This document shows positions 19,403 through 27,416 of a stretch of DNA of 64,000 nucleotides, in pieces. Made by a program: the position numbers and the translations under genes. The stretch comes from Rhodospirillaceae bacterium (lineage in GTDB: Bacteria; Pseudomonadota; Alphaproteobacteria; Dongiales; Dongiaceae). Below the pieces are notes generated by a model. It worked only from the letters and a program-made list of their open reading frames with translations. It ran no database searches and was not told the origin of the DNA. Each line of letters begins with the position of its first letter. Positions within the stretch are counted from its first letter, which is position 1. The DNA is taken from the NCBI GenBank assembly GCA_008012315.1, contig SSEL01000003.1, positions 1-64,000 on the forward strand. Direction: 5' to 3'.

Positions 19403-20260
19403 ATGACCACCGAATATGCCTTTCCCCGACGCGCCGGCGGCGCCAAGCTGAGTACAGCCGATGCCAATGGCTGGTCGGGAGGACCTCGGCCCGGTAGCGG
19501 CTCCCCAGCGGGCAACGGCACAGTGAGCGGCAGCACGGTCGATCTGGAGGAAGTGGCGAAATTCTCGGCCATGGCCGAGGCCTGGTGGGATCCGCGTGGC
19601 AGTTTCCGTCCGCTGCACCGCCTGAATCCGGTCCGTATCGGCTATATCCGCGACATGGTTGAGCGGCATTTCGGCAAGAACCGGGAGCAGTCGACAAATC
19701 AGCCGCTGGCCGGATTGAGCGCGCTGGATATCGGCTGCGGCGGCGGCCTGTTGTCGGAACCGCTGGCCCGGCTGGGCGCGGCAACGACCGGCATCGATGC
19801 ATCGGACCGGAATATCGCCATTGCCCGCACCCATGCGGCGCAAACCGGCGTCAAGGTGACCTATCTGCCCTGCGCGGCGGAAGACCTGGTCGCCACCGGC
19901 CATCGCTATGACATCGTCCTTGCCATGGAAGTGATCGAGCATGTCAGCGACCCCGCGGTCTTCCTGCGCACCGCCGCCGAATTGATGAAGCCGGACGGCA
20001 TCATGTTTGTCGCGACCCTGAACCGGACGCTGAAATCCTATGCTTTCGCCATTGTCGGGGCGGAATACGTGCTGCGCTGGCTGCCGCGCGGCACCCATGA
20101 CTGGAACAAGTTTCTGCGTCCGTCGGAAATCGCCCGGCCGTTGCGACAGGCGGGGCTAAGCATCCGCGATCTCTCCGGCGTTGCCTATCAGCCGATCAAT
20201 GATCGCTGGGATCGCAGTCGCGACACGGATGTGAATTACATGCTGTGCGCCAGCCGCTAG
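19403..20260 (+). CDS. ubiG: Ubiquinone biosynthesis O-methyltransferase UbiG
   Basis: A SAM-dependent enzyme that makes both O-methylations in ubiquinone synthesis. The protein is about 285 aa. After a Gly/Ser-rich N-terminal stretch the UbiG block begins at about 50 ('EEVAKFSAMAEAWWDPRGSFRPLHRLNPVR'), then motif I 'LDIGCGGGLLSEPLARLGA' and 'IEHVSDPAVFLR'. It ends with the family's 'VNYMLCA'. ATG 19403 is preferred over a TTG at 19337, but no strong ribosome-binding site is visible. The lysC-ubiG divergent arrangement is common in alphaproteobacteria. Confidence 0.95.
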   Translation: MTTEYAFPRRAGGAKLSTADANGWSGGPRPGSGSPAGNGTVSGSTVDLEEVAKFSAMAEAWWDPRGSFRPLHRLNPVRIGYIRDMVERHFGKNREQSTNQPLAGLSALDIGCGGGLLSEPLARLGAATTGIDASDRNIAIARTHAAQTGVKVTYLPCAAEDLVATGHRYDIVLAMEVIEHVSDPAVFLRTAAELMKPDGIMFVATLNRTLKSYAFAIVGAEYVLRWLPRGTHDWNKFLRPSEIARPLRQAGLSIRDLSGVAYQPINDRWDRSRDTDVNYMLCASR

Positions 20261-20283
20261 AACGGCCGGCAATCATAAAAGGC

Positions 20284-20307
20284 CGCCAGGCACCGAGCCT
20301 TCTGGCG
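20284..20307. terminator. hairpin between converging ubiG and DUF1178 genes
   Basis: CGCCAG (20284-20289) and CTGGCG (20302-20307) form a 6-bp stem that can extend inward with a GGC/GCC pair. It lies in the 55-nt space where two genes converge, so it could end transcripts from both sides. T runs are weak. Confidence 0.4.
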
Positions 20308-20315
20308 CTATAGCC

Positions 20316-20741
20316 TCAGGCATCCGAGCGGGGCAGCCAGGGAATCCGGGCGACCTCGATGCCTTCATCGGAGAGCGAGTCGAATTCGCTGTCGCTGGCC
20401 TCGCCATAGATCCCGCGCGCATCGGCTTCGCCGTAATGGATCTTGCGCGCCTCATCGGCAAAGCGATCGCCGACATAGTCGCAATTCTCTTCGACCTTGC
20501 TGCGGATCTGCTGCAGTTGCTCGCGCATCGCGGCAGCGGCCACCGCCATCTGGCGCTTCTCTTCCTGGAGTTTTTCCTGATTGCCGATCCGGGGCGCCAT
20601 CAGCGCCTTCGACACGGATTTACTGCCGCAGACCGGGCATTCGAGGGTTTTGCGCGCAAGTTGCCGATCGCAGGTCTGGCCGTCCTTGAACCAGACGTCG
20701 AATTCGTGATCCTTTTTACACTTCAACTGATACCGAATCAT
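20316..20741 (-). CDS. DUF1178 family protein (zinc-ribbon-like N-terminus)
   Basis: 141 aa, matching the small alphaproteobacterial DUF1178 family. The N-terminus 'MIRYQLKCKKDHEFDVWF' followed by 'TLECPVCGSKSVSKALMAPRI' gives a Cys layout (C8; CPVC at about 36-39) that looks like a zinc ribbon. A charged coiled stretch and the family's 'DYVGDRFADEARKIHYGEADARGIYGEA' block follow. Function unknown. The gene converges on ubiG and diverges from the next methyltransferase gene. Confidence 0.9.
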   Translation of the reverse strand: MIRYQLKCKKDHEFDVWFKDGQTCDRQLARKTLECPVCGSKSVSKALMAPRIGNQEKLQEEKRQMAVAAAAMREQLQQIRSKVEENCDYVGDRFADEARKIHYGEADARGIYGEASDSEFDSLSDEGIEVARIPWLPRSDA

Positions 20742-20863
20742 GGTCCACTTGCGCTTTCACGGTCGATCCGGGCCGTCAAACAGCCAAGCCGAGCGATCTT
20801 GTTGTGCCCTTTCGTTAACAGATGTGCAATATCGGCGATAACTGCAAGTGTTGCGGAGCTGCC

Positions 20864-21409
20864 ATGACAGCTTCTTCAAGTTCTTCCTGCCATTTCTCGG
20901 CCCCCTCCCCCTGGGTCAGCCGCTTCGCGACCGCGATTCACCGCCCGGGCCCGGTGCTGGACCTGGCCGCCGGTCGAGGTCGGCATGCGAGATATTTCAA
21001 AGGGTTAGCCTATAAGGTCGTCGCCCTCGACCGGGATATCGACGGCCTCGCTGACCTGTCAGGTGACCCGGCGGTCGAAATCATCGCTGCGGATCTGGAG
21101 GACGGTTCCCCCTGGCCTCTGGCGGAACGCCAATTCCCCGGCATCGTTGTCACCAATTACCTGCACCGGCCGCTGATGCCGCGCCTGGCCGCCGCCTTGG
21201 CACCAGGCGGCGTGCTGATTTACGAAACCTTCGCCTTGGGCAATGAGCGTTATGGCCGGCCCAGCAATCCGGATTTCCTGCTGCGCCCGGAAGAGTTACG
21301 AGATTATGCCCAGCAACATGGGCTGACGGTGCTGGGTTATGAACAGGTGGAAATAAGAGAGCCGAAACCCGCCGTCATCCAGCATCTGGCCGCGCGGCGC
21401 GATGGCTGA
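20864..21409 (+). CDS. Class I SAM-dependent methyltransferase (TehB-like)
   Basis: About 181 aa with the Rossmann methyltransferase core: motif I 'VLDLAAGRGRHARYF', the acidic residue ending strand 2 ('VVALDRDIDGL'), and 'YETFALGNERYGRP' near the C-terminal half, typical of the small TehB/UbiE-like group. The substrate is not predictable. ATG 20864 is chosen because GGAG lies 6 nt upstream; ATG 20822 would add a short Cys-containing tail. Divergent from the DUF1178 gene. Confidence 0.85.
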   Translation: MTASSSSSCHFSAPSPWVSRFATAIHRPGPVLDLAAGRGRHARYFKGLAYKVVALDRDIDGLADLSGDPAVEIIAADLEDGSPWPLAERQFPGIVVTNYLHRPLMPRLAAALAPGGVLIYETFALGNERYGRPSNPDFLLRPEELRDYAQQHGLTVLGYEQVEIREPKPAVIQHLAARRDG

Positions 21410-21426
21410 GGCGGAAATCTGAAGGA

Positions 21427-22290
21427 TCAGCTTGGCGTCGCGAAAGTGCGGATGATCGGCTCGGCAAAAGGCCGGTCATGGCGCAAGGCGGGAACCGCGC
21501 CGCGTGCCGCCGCCACCTTCGCCGTATCGATGTCGGCCAGGATGAAACCAGGTTCGCTGCCGGCATCGGCCAGAATCTCGCCCCAGGGAGCGACGATCAA
21601 GGAATGGCCATAGGTCCGGCGTCCTTCGGCATGGGTACCGCATTGCGCCGCGGCGAAGACGAAGCAGCCGGTTTCGATCGCCCGCGCCCGCAGGAGCACG
21701 TGCCAATGGGCTTCTCCGGTGGGCACGGTAAAGGCCGCTGGCACGGTCAGGAAGGCCGCACCCGCCTGGGCCAGCGCCCGGTACAGATAGGCAAAGCGCA
21801 GATCGTAACAGATAGTGAGACCCAGCTTGCCCCAAGGGGTTTCCGCGATCACCGCCTGATCGCCCGGCTGCATGGTGGCGGATTCCCGGTAAACCTCGCC
21901 ATTGGGCAGATCGACATCGAACATGTGGATCTTGTCGTAGCGCGCCCGCAGCAATCCATCAGGTCCGAACAGGAAGCTGCGATTGGCCAGCTTCCTGTTA
22001 TCCAGGCGGATCGCCATGGAACCGATCGACAGCCAGATGTTCAAGTCACGCGCCAGATCGGCGAAGAGCGGCATGCCGGGATGCGCGGCCTCGGGGAAAG
22101 CCTTTTTGACCGCCAGAGACTTATCCGGCTCGATGATGCTGGTATTTTCCGGCGTCATCACGACTTGTGCGCCGGCCGCCGCCGCCTCGCGGATCAGTGC
22201 CGCCGCCTGTTCCAGATTGGGCAGCATCTCGCGCCCCGCCGTTATCTGGATGCAAGCCGCTTTGAAGCCTGTGTTGTCAGCGACGGTCAT
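21427..22290 (-). CDS. Carbon-nitrogen hydrolase (Nit1/omega-amidase-like)
   Basis: A nitrilase-superfamily amidase, 287 aa. All three catalytic residues are visible: Glu in 'TPENTSI' (about 48), Lys in 'YDKIHMFDVDLPNGE' (about 115), and Cys in 'LTICYDLRF' (about 160). The form 'DKIHMFDV' with 'YRESATMQPGD' fits the Nit1/Nit2 group that removes amide from deaminated glutathione or alpha-keto acid amides; the exact substrate is inferred. It sits 15 nt downstream of grxC, a pairing widely kept in alphaproteobacteria and consistent with glutathione housekeeping. Confidence 0.92.
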   Translation of the reverse strand: MTVADNTGFKAACIQITAGREMLPNLEQAAALIREAAAAGAQVVMTPENTSIIEPDKSLAVKKAFPEAAHPGMPLFADLARDLNIWLSIGSMAIRLDNRKLANRSFLFGPDGLLRARYDKIHMFDVDLPNGEVYRESATMQPGDQAVIAETPWGKLGLTICYDLRFAYLYRALAQAGAAFLTVPAAFTVPTGEAHWHVLLRARAIETGCFVFAAAQCGTHAEGRRTYGHSLIVAPWGEILADAGSEPGFILADIDTAKVAAARGAVPALRHDRPFAEPIIRTFATPS

Positions 22291-22305
22291 GCGATCAACA
22301 TCCGA

Positions 22306-22569
22306 TCAGCCGGCCTGGCTCAGCATCGGGGCCAGCTCGCCCTGGCGGTCAAGCGCATAGAGATCGTCGCAACCGCCGACATGCTTGCCGTTGATGAAGA
22401 TCTGCGGCACCGAGGTCCGGCCACCGGCCCGCTCCGTCATGGTCGCCCGGAGATTCCTGTCAGCCATGACATCGATCTCGGTATAGGCCGCTCCCTTTGC
22501 TTCCAGCAGCCTCTTCGCGCGGACGCAATAGGGGCAGATCATCGTGGTGTAAATCTCAACCTTGGCCAT
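22306..22569 (-). CDS. grxC: Glutaredoxin 3
   Basis: A small cytoplasmic thiol-disulfide oxidoreductase that uses glutathione. It is 87 aa with the dithiol active site 'CPYC' at residues 12-15, the cis-Pro segment 'RTSVPQIFINGKHVGGCDDL' and the glutathione-binding 'GG'. It is followed by the nitrilase gene. A perfect CRP-type palindrome lies about 150-170 nt upstream. Confidence 0.96.
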   Translation of the reverse strand: MAKVEIYTTMICPYCVRAKRLLEAKGAAYTEIDVMADRNLRATMTERAGGRTSVPQIFINGKHVGGCDDLYALDRQGELAPMLSQAG

Positions 22570-22721
22570 GATGGTCCAAACGACTCCAGTTGTTCAAAAT
22601 GACCACAGGGTAACATCTGGCGGTTAAGGCATTCTTCGCAAGGCCCGCCTGTCTGCATTGATCGCAGGGCAGCGTTGCCGTCCTATTCTTAACCTTTCCC
22701 GAGCAAATTAGGGGCCGAAAA

Positions 22722-22739
22722 TTGTGACCGGCATCACAA
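22722..22739. promoter_or_regulatory. CRP/FNR-type palindromic operator
   Basis: TTGTGA, 6 nt, TCACAA: a perfect inverted repeat matching the classic CRP core TGTGA-N6-TCACA. It lies in the 194-nt gap between comF and grxC, both read leftwards, so grxC is the more likely target. No regulator of this family is in the window. Confidence 0.5.
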
Positions 22740-22763
22740 ATCGACCCGCCTCTCATGGGGTTC

Positions 22764-23567
22764 TCACGGCGCCGTTACAATGCGTGGTCGGATCACCTGC
22801 GCCAGGGCCAGGACATCGACGGCAGCGGCCCCGCCGTCCAACAGGAGCCGGGCACAGCTTTCCACCGTGGCGCCGGTGGTGATGACATCGTCGATCAGCA
22901 CCACACGTTTGCCGTCCACCAGGGATTGGTATTTTTCCGGCAGCCGGAAAGCCCCTTGAACGTTGCGCCGGCGGGCACTGCGACTGAGATGGCCCTGTTT
23001 GGGCGCGGCACGGTGGCGGCGCAGCAGATCCGGCCGCACCGGCCGGCCGGCAAGCCGCCCGATGGCGATCGCCAGCAAGGCCGCCTGGTTGTAGCGGCGA
23101 AACAGCAGGCGGCGCCAATGCAGCGGCACCGGTGCGATAAGATCCGCCTCCGCCAGCAAGTCAGCGCCGGCCCGTGTCATCCAGCGGGCAAAGGGCACCG
23201 CCAGGTCGGCGCGGTCGGCATGCTTGAAAGCGAGGATGAGATCGCGGCTGCCATCGTCATAGGCGAGCACCGATCGCGCCCGGGCGTAGCGCGGCGGCTG
23301 CGCCAGACAGGCCGCGCAGAGCGCCACGCCGAGATCGCTGTCGAACGGAAAGCCGCAACAGGCGCAGCAGGGCGGCGCCAGCAGACGCAGTTGCGGCCAG
23401 CAGGTCAGGCAGAGACTGCCCTGCGCCTCGACCAGCACCCCGCATTTCAGGCAACGGGGCGGCAGGACCGCATCCACCAGCCGGCCCGTCAACCGGCCGG
23501 CCGCCGATTGCGAGACGGCGGCAAGACGGGACCATAAAGGCGCGGCGCGGGATGCAGGTGACGGCAT
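22764..23567 (-). CDS. comF: ComF family protein (zinc ribbon plus phosphoribosyltransferase fold)
   Basis: About 267 aa. The N-terminal half has two Cys clusters ('CLKCGVL...CLTCW' and 'CCACCGFPF...CAACL') typical of the ComF double zinc ribbon. The C-terminal half is a PRTase domain with the PRPP-binding motif 'VVLIDDVITTGATVESCARLL'. ComF helps move single-stranded DNA during natural competence in Gram-negatives, while many homologs have no known role. ATG 23567 gives the usual N-terminus; the frame is open much further upstream. Divergent from the BioC-like methyltransferase. Confidence 0.92.
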   Translation of the reverse strand: MPSPASRAAPLWSRLAAVSQSAAGRLTGRLVDAVLPPRCLKCGVLVEAQGSLCLTCWPQLRLLAPPCCACCGFPFDSDLGVALCAACLAQPPRYARARSVLAYDDGSRDLILAFKHADRADLAVPFARWMTRAGADLLAEADLIAPVPLHWRRLLFRRYNQAALLAIAIGRLAGRPVRPDLLRRHRAAPKQGHLSRSARRRNVQGAFRLPEKYQSLVDGKRVVLIDDVITTGATVESCARLLLDGGAAAVDVLALAQVIRPRIVTAP

Positions 23568-23682
23568 GCGGTCTATTGATGGGCTGCACGCAATGATTGT
23601 CAATGCCTTCCGCATCGAAAGGATCGGAACCAACACGGCGCTATCCGATTGCATTACCGTCGCCGCTTTGCATACTGCCGCC

Positions 23683-24648
23683 ATGACCGATGACACCAGG
23701 ACCGACCAGCCCACCGATCAGAAGCCGAGCAGCCTGTCCGCCGGTCTGCGCGACACCGTACCGGCCAAGGCGCAGGTCTTCGATCGCGACTTGCTGCGCC
23801 GGCGCCGCGACCGGCAGGCCGGCGGCTTCGGCGCCCATGATTTCCTCATGGCCGAAGTGGCTGAACGCCTGCTGGACCGCCTGGATGACGTGACGCGCAG
23901 CTTCCCCCTGGCGCTCGATCTCGGCAGCCATGACGGGTTGCTGGCGCGCTTGCGCCAGGGCCGGGGTGGCGTCGAAACCGTCTTACAGGCTGATCTTTCG
24001 GCGGCAATGGCGGGCCGGGCGCGACGGACGGGCAATCCGGCTTTCGTCGCCGATGAGGAATGGCTGCCGGTCAACGCCGCGGTGATTGATCTCATTCTCA
24101 GCAATCTCAATCTGCATTGGGTGAATGACCTGCCCGGCGCCTTGCTGCAAATCCACCGGGCGCTGAAACCGGACGGCTTGTTCCTGGGTGCGATGTTCGG
24201 CGGCAACACGCTGCAGGAACTACGCGACTGCCTGATGCGGGCAGAACTGGCGGAGACCGGCGGCGTCAGCCCGCGGGTCTCGCCTTTTGCCGATGTCGCC
24301 GATGCCGCCGCCTTGATGCAGCGGGCCGGCTTCGCTTTGCCGGTGGTGGATAGCGAGACGATCACCGTCACCTATCCGAACATGCTGAAACTGCTGGCCG
24401 ATCTGCGCGGCATGGGCGAAGCAAATCTGGTAGCCAACCGGCTGAAGCGCCCGACGCGGCGCGCGGTGATCGCCCATGCGGCGGCGCTTTACGCCCAGGA
24501 TCACGCCGGTCCGGACGGGCGGCTGAAAGCGACCTTCCAGATCCTGTTCCTGACCGGCTGGTCACCGCATCAGTCGCAGCAGCAGCCACTGAAGCCCGGC
24601 AGCGGCCAGACCAGCCTGACCGATGTCTTCGGCGGCGGGTGTCATTAA
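23683..24648 (+). CDS. BioC/NDUFAF5-like SAM-dependent methyltransferase
   Basis: About 321 aa. It opens with 'VFDRDLLRRRRDRQAGG', the N-terminal signature of the group that includes mitochondrial NDUFAF5 (complex I assembly arginine hydroxylase) and BioC. A class I methyltransferase core follows with motif I 'ALDLGSHDGLLARL' (weaker glycines than usual) and 'DLILSNLNLHWVNDLPGALLQIHRALKPDGLFLGAMFGGNTLQELR'. In alphaproteobacteria this gene next to comF is common, and a respiratory complex role is inferred from the NDUFAF5 resemblance. ATG 23683 is preferred; an ATG at 23566 would overlap the divergent comF start. Confidence 0.85.
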   Translation: MTDDTRTDQPTDQKPSSLSAGLRDTVPAKAQVFDRDLLRRRRDRQAGGFGAHDFLMAEVAERLLDRLDDVTRSFPLALDLGSHDGLLARLRQGRGGVETVLQADLSAAMAGRARRTGNPAFVADEEWLPVNAAVIDLILSNLNLHWVNDLPGALLQIHRALKPDGLFLGAMFGGNTLQELRDCLMRAELAETGGVSPRVSPFADVADAAALMQRAGFALPVVDSETITVTYPNMLKLLADLRGMGEANLVANRLKRPTRRAVIAHAAALYAQDHAGPDGRLKATFQILFLTGWSPHQSQQQPLKPGSGQTSLTDVFGGGCH

Positions 24649-24669
24649 GGCAGAAGGACTGATCCCGGC

Positions 24670-25656
24670 TTAAAGCAGGTCCATCAGCACGGGGATCAGC
24701 GGCTCATCGGCCGGCGGCATCGGATAGGCGCGCAATTGTTGCGGCCGGACCCAGGCCAGCTTCTGCCCCTCGCGCGCGCTCACCTGGCCGTTCCAGCGGC
24801 GGCAGACATAAAGCGGCATCAGCAGATGGAAGCTGTCATAGCTGTGCGAGGCGAAGGTCAGCGGCGCCAGGCAGCTCTGCTTGACATCAATGCCGAGCTC
24901 TTCGTGCAATTCGCGGATCAGCGCCGCTTCCGGCGTTTCGCCCGGATCGATCTTGCCGCCGGGGAATTCCCACAGGCCGGCCAGCGACTTGCCTTCCGGC
25001 CGCTGCGCCAGCAGGACGCGGCCATCGGCATCGACCAGGGCGACCGCGACCACGGTGAGGATGCGCAAGGCCGGCTTCGGCGGCCAGTTCTCCCGATCGA
25101 CCCGGCGCAGGATGACCTGCAGCGGATGGCCGCGGGCCGGGGCGGCGATTTCATCGGCGCCACTGGCGAGCAGGCCGTTTTTTTCCAGCACGCGATGCGA
25201 GGCCCGGTTGGTGGGAACCGCGCTGGCGAGGATGCGCCGCAGGCCGAGATCGGCAAACGCGAAATCGATCAGCAGGCGCACCGCTTCGGTGGCATAGCCC
25301 TGCCCCCAGAATTCCCGGCCCAGCCAATAGCCCAGCTCCGCTTCGTCGGCCTCGTCGGCGCGGATGAGGCCGATGCAGCCCATCAACTGGCCGTCGGATT
25401 TGCGGGCGATCGCCAGATTGAACGGTCCCCGGCGCGGCAAGGCGGCCTGCGAGGCGATGAAATCCACCGCCATCTGGCGCTCATAAGGAAAGGGGATCAT
25501 GGCGGTATAGCGCACGACGTCCCAGTCATTGACATGGCGGGCAATCGCATCCGCGTCACGCGGATGCAGGGCACGCAGGATCAGACGGTCGTTTTCCAAA
25601 ATAAGAGTGTCGATGGTATCGGCGGCGCCGGGGCCAGCCATGATCTGTTCAGCCAT
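24670..25656 (-). CDS. GNAT acetyltransferase / MutT NUDIX hydrolase fusion
   Basis: 328 aa with two enzymes in one chain. Residues about 20-190 are a RimJ/RimL-type GNAT domain ('RLILRALHPRDADAIARHVND', acetyl-CoA loop 'EFWGQGYATEAVRLLI', 'NRASHRVLEKNGL'). Residues about 198-328 are a MutT-like NUDIX domain ('VVAVALVDADGRVLLAQRPEGK', with NUDIX box 'GGKIDPGETPEAALIRELHEELGI' split over about 232-255). MutT removes 8-oxo-dGTP; the acetyltransferase target is unknown. The same join is known from other alphaproteobacteria as an annotation type, so it is not a frameshift artefact. Confidence 0.9.
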   Translation of the reverse strand: MAEQIMAGPGAADTIDTLILENDRLILRALHPRDADAIARHVNDWDVVRYTAMIPFPYERQMAVDFIASQAALPRRGPFNLAIARKSDGQLMGCIGLIRADEADEAELGYWLGREFWGQGYATEAVRLLIDFAFADLGLRRILASAVPTNRASHRVLEKNGLLASGADEIAAPARGHPLQVILRRVDRENWPPKPALRILTVVAVALVDADGRVLLAQRPEGKSLAGLWEFPGGKIDPGETPEAALIRELHEELGIDVKQSCLAPLTFASHSYDSFHLLMPLYVCRRWNGQVSAREGQKLAWVRPQQLRAYPMPPADEPLIPVLMDLL

Positions 25657-25743
25657 TCCATGCCTTGAATCATCGTTATCGAGGCAAGGTACTAGATCAG
25701 ACCCGGAAAACTCAATCCGCCTTGCCGATCGGCGCCATGGGCG

Positions 25744-26406
25744 TCACGGCAGCGGCCGGATCCGGATGCGGCTGGGGCAGCCGCGGGTCGCATCCGCGAT
25801 CATCGAGACCGGACAGGCGCGGAATTTGCCATTCGCCGCCTTGGTGAAGCAGAGGCGAAGCTCGCTGAGGCGATTGCCCTTGCAGGCCAGCACGACGCCA
25901 TCCGGCGGCAGACCGGGATTGGCCGAGAGTACGGCCCGCCGCAGGTCTCTCGCTGGGAGCGACTGGGCCTTGTCCGGCTGTTGCAGCGGCGCCGGTGCCT
26001 GGAAACGCTGGTACAGCCGGCGCGTGAAGTCGAGATAGGCCGCGGGCGAAAGGCCGGAACAACTGCCATGTTCCCGCCATTCATGGCGAAAGAGATTTTC
26101 CGTCGGATAGACCGCCGTCACCCCGGGCGGCAGTTTGCGCAGACGCGAAACGGGGCAATTGGCCGGCCAATCGGCGCCGTTGCGCGATGCCTCGTATTGC
26201 GGCCAAAGACCGTGCACGACCAAACCGAGCTGCCGGTCGAGGCCGCATTGCGCCTTGTCATCCCGGTTGGCGGCGCAATATTCCGGCGACCAGGAGAGGC
26301 TGAGGACATACAGATCAAAATCGCCCGCCGTGTCATCGGCCTTGACCGCCGGCACGCCACACAGGCTGCTGGCCAGCAGCAGGGCCGCGATCAGCAATCG
26401 CCTCAT
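25744..26406 (-). CDS. Secreted ribonuclease T2 family protein
   Basis: About 220 aa with an N-terminal signal peptide ('LLIAALLLASSLCGVPAVKA'). Both catalytic boxes are present: CAS1 'VHGLWPQYE' and CAS2 'RHEWREHGSCSG'. Several Cys could form the family disulfides. It should cleave RNA non-specifically via a 2',3'-cyclic phosphate, in the periplasm or outside. ATG 26406 has GAGGGGAAATCG before it; GTG 26430 is an in-frame alternative. It diverges from the oxygenase gene across a 14-bp inverted repeat. Confidence 0.92.
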   Translation of the reverse strand: MRRLLIAALLLASSLCGVPAVKADDTAGDFDLYVLSLSWSPEYCAANRDDKAQCGLDRQLGLVVHGLWPQYEASRNGADWPANCPVSRLRKLPPGVTAVYPTENLFRHEWREHGSCSGLSPAAYLDFTRRLYQRFQAPAPLQQPDKAQSLPARDLRRAVLSANPGLPPDGVVLACKGNRLSELRLCFTKAANGKFRACPVSMIADATRGCPSRIRIRPLP

Positions 26407-26441
26407 CGATTTCCCCTCGATCCGCAGCACCGGTTCCCAAC

Positions 26442-26482
26442 TGTCGTCTATACCGGGCTCAAGACAAGCGGTATAGACGACA
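26442..26482. promoter_or_regulatory. 14-bp perfect inverted repeat between divergent genes
   Basis: TGTCGTCTATACCG (26442-26455) and CGGTATAGACGACA (26469-26482) are perfect complements around a 13-nt spacer. The element sits in the 110-nt region between the leftward RNase T2 gene and the rightward 2OG-Fe(II) oxygenase gene. A two-half-site operator for a shared regulator, or a hairpin in the 5' untranslated region of either transcript, would both fit. Confidence 0.6.
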
Positions 26483-26516
26483 TCCGATCGATTGTCGCCT
26501 AAACCGGATCGCCGCG

Positions 26517-27299
26517 ATGCCTGCTTTATCTGCCATGCTACCCCGGGAATTCGAAGACCTGCTGACGCCGGCAGGGCGGCGGGTGCTGGCCGGCCGGGAT
26601 CCCGCCATCTGCCAGGCCTTGGCCGATCCCCGGCGGCGTTTCATCGCGCTGGACGGCATGGTGGCACCGCGCAAGGCGGAGGCTTTACGCAAGCTCCTGG
26701 AAGCCGCGATGCTGCCGCATCTCAGCCGCATGGAAGCGCCGATCCCGCCGGAAACTATCTGGGAGATGCAGGCGGATTACGAAGAATGGCTGCCGAAGAC
26801 TGCGCGGGTGATGACCGCCTATCTGGAGAACCGCCGCAGCAGGGCCCTGGCGGTGGCGCGGGAGATCGGCCTCATCGATCTCCTGACCAGCGAGAGCTTC
26901 GTCGCCTTCGCCGAGCAGGTCGCGGGCCGCAGGCTCGACCGCAAAGGCGGCCAGCAGGTGCTTTGCTACGGGCCGGGCGATTATGCCGGGCCGCATAACG
27001 ACCATCATCCCGGGAATGCCCGCGCCGCCAAAGGCTATCTCGATATCCACCTGTCGCTCGCCAACCGCTTCGTGCAGCACCAGTACCTGGTCTATGCCAA
27101 AGGCGGCCATTTCACCGAGATCGTCCCGGTGCATAGCTTGGGCGGCCTCACCATCTACCGGCTGCCCTTCTGGCACTACACGACGCCGCTGACGGCCTTG
27201 CCCGGCAAGGAGGCGCAGGCGCGGCGCTGGCTGCTGCTCGGCACCTTCCTTTTTGCCGATACCAAAACGAAAAGACGCACGCGAGCCGGATCGTTTTAG
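26517..27299 (+). CDS. 2OG-Fe(II) oxygenase-like protein
   Basis: 260 aa, read as a double-stranded beta-helix dioxygenase. The iron-binding pattern is visible: 'GPHNDHHPG' gives H160-x-D162, 'FWHYTTP' gives a distal H220, and an Arg (about 236) in 'ARRWLLLGTF' suits 2-oxoglutarate binding. The N-terminal 130 residues are helical. I cannot name the substrate; prolyl hydroxylase-like and hypothetical members share this pattern. The last five codons and the stop (TAG 27297-27299) lie inside the intergenic repeat copy B, so its C-terminus has been altered by that element. Confidence 0.7.
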   Translation: MPALSAMLPREFEDLLTPAGRRVLAGRDPAICQALADPRRRFIALDGMVAPRKAEALRKLLEAAMLPHLSRMEAPIPPETIWEMQADYEEWLPKTARVMTAYLENRRSRALAVAREIGLIDLLTSESFVAFAEQVAGRRLDRKGGQQVLCYGPGDYAGPHNDHHPGNARAAKGYLDIHLSLANRFVQHQYLVYAKGGHFTEIVPVHSLGGLTIYRLPFWHYTTPLTALPGKEAQARRWLLLGTFLFADTKTKRRTRAGSF

Positions 27300-27416
27300 A
27301 CGGAATCGCTTGGCGATTTTGCCTAAAACGTGAATCCGCCTCTGATTAATAAGATAGAGGGCGATTCACGTCTGTGATCGAAGCACAATGCTGCCATCAA
27401 AGACGATCGCGCTCTA
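27284..27416 (-). repeat. three-hairpin intergenic repeat, copy B (inverted, overlaps two stop codons)
   Basis: A member of the CTAG-ended family on the minus strand. Arm 3 (GTTTTAGGC with GTCTAAAAC, enclosing AATCGC/GCGATT) and arm 2 (ACGTGAATC with GATTCACGT) are well kept; arm 1 (GTCTTTGAT with ATCACAGAC) is imperfect. The outer CTAG is changed at both ends. The left end supplies the stop of the oxygenase gene and the right end supplies the stop (TAG 27416-27414) of the YetF-like gene, so it joins two converging genes with no other spacer. Confidence 0.8.
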
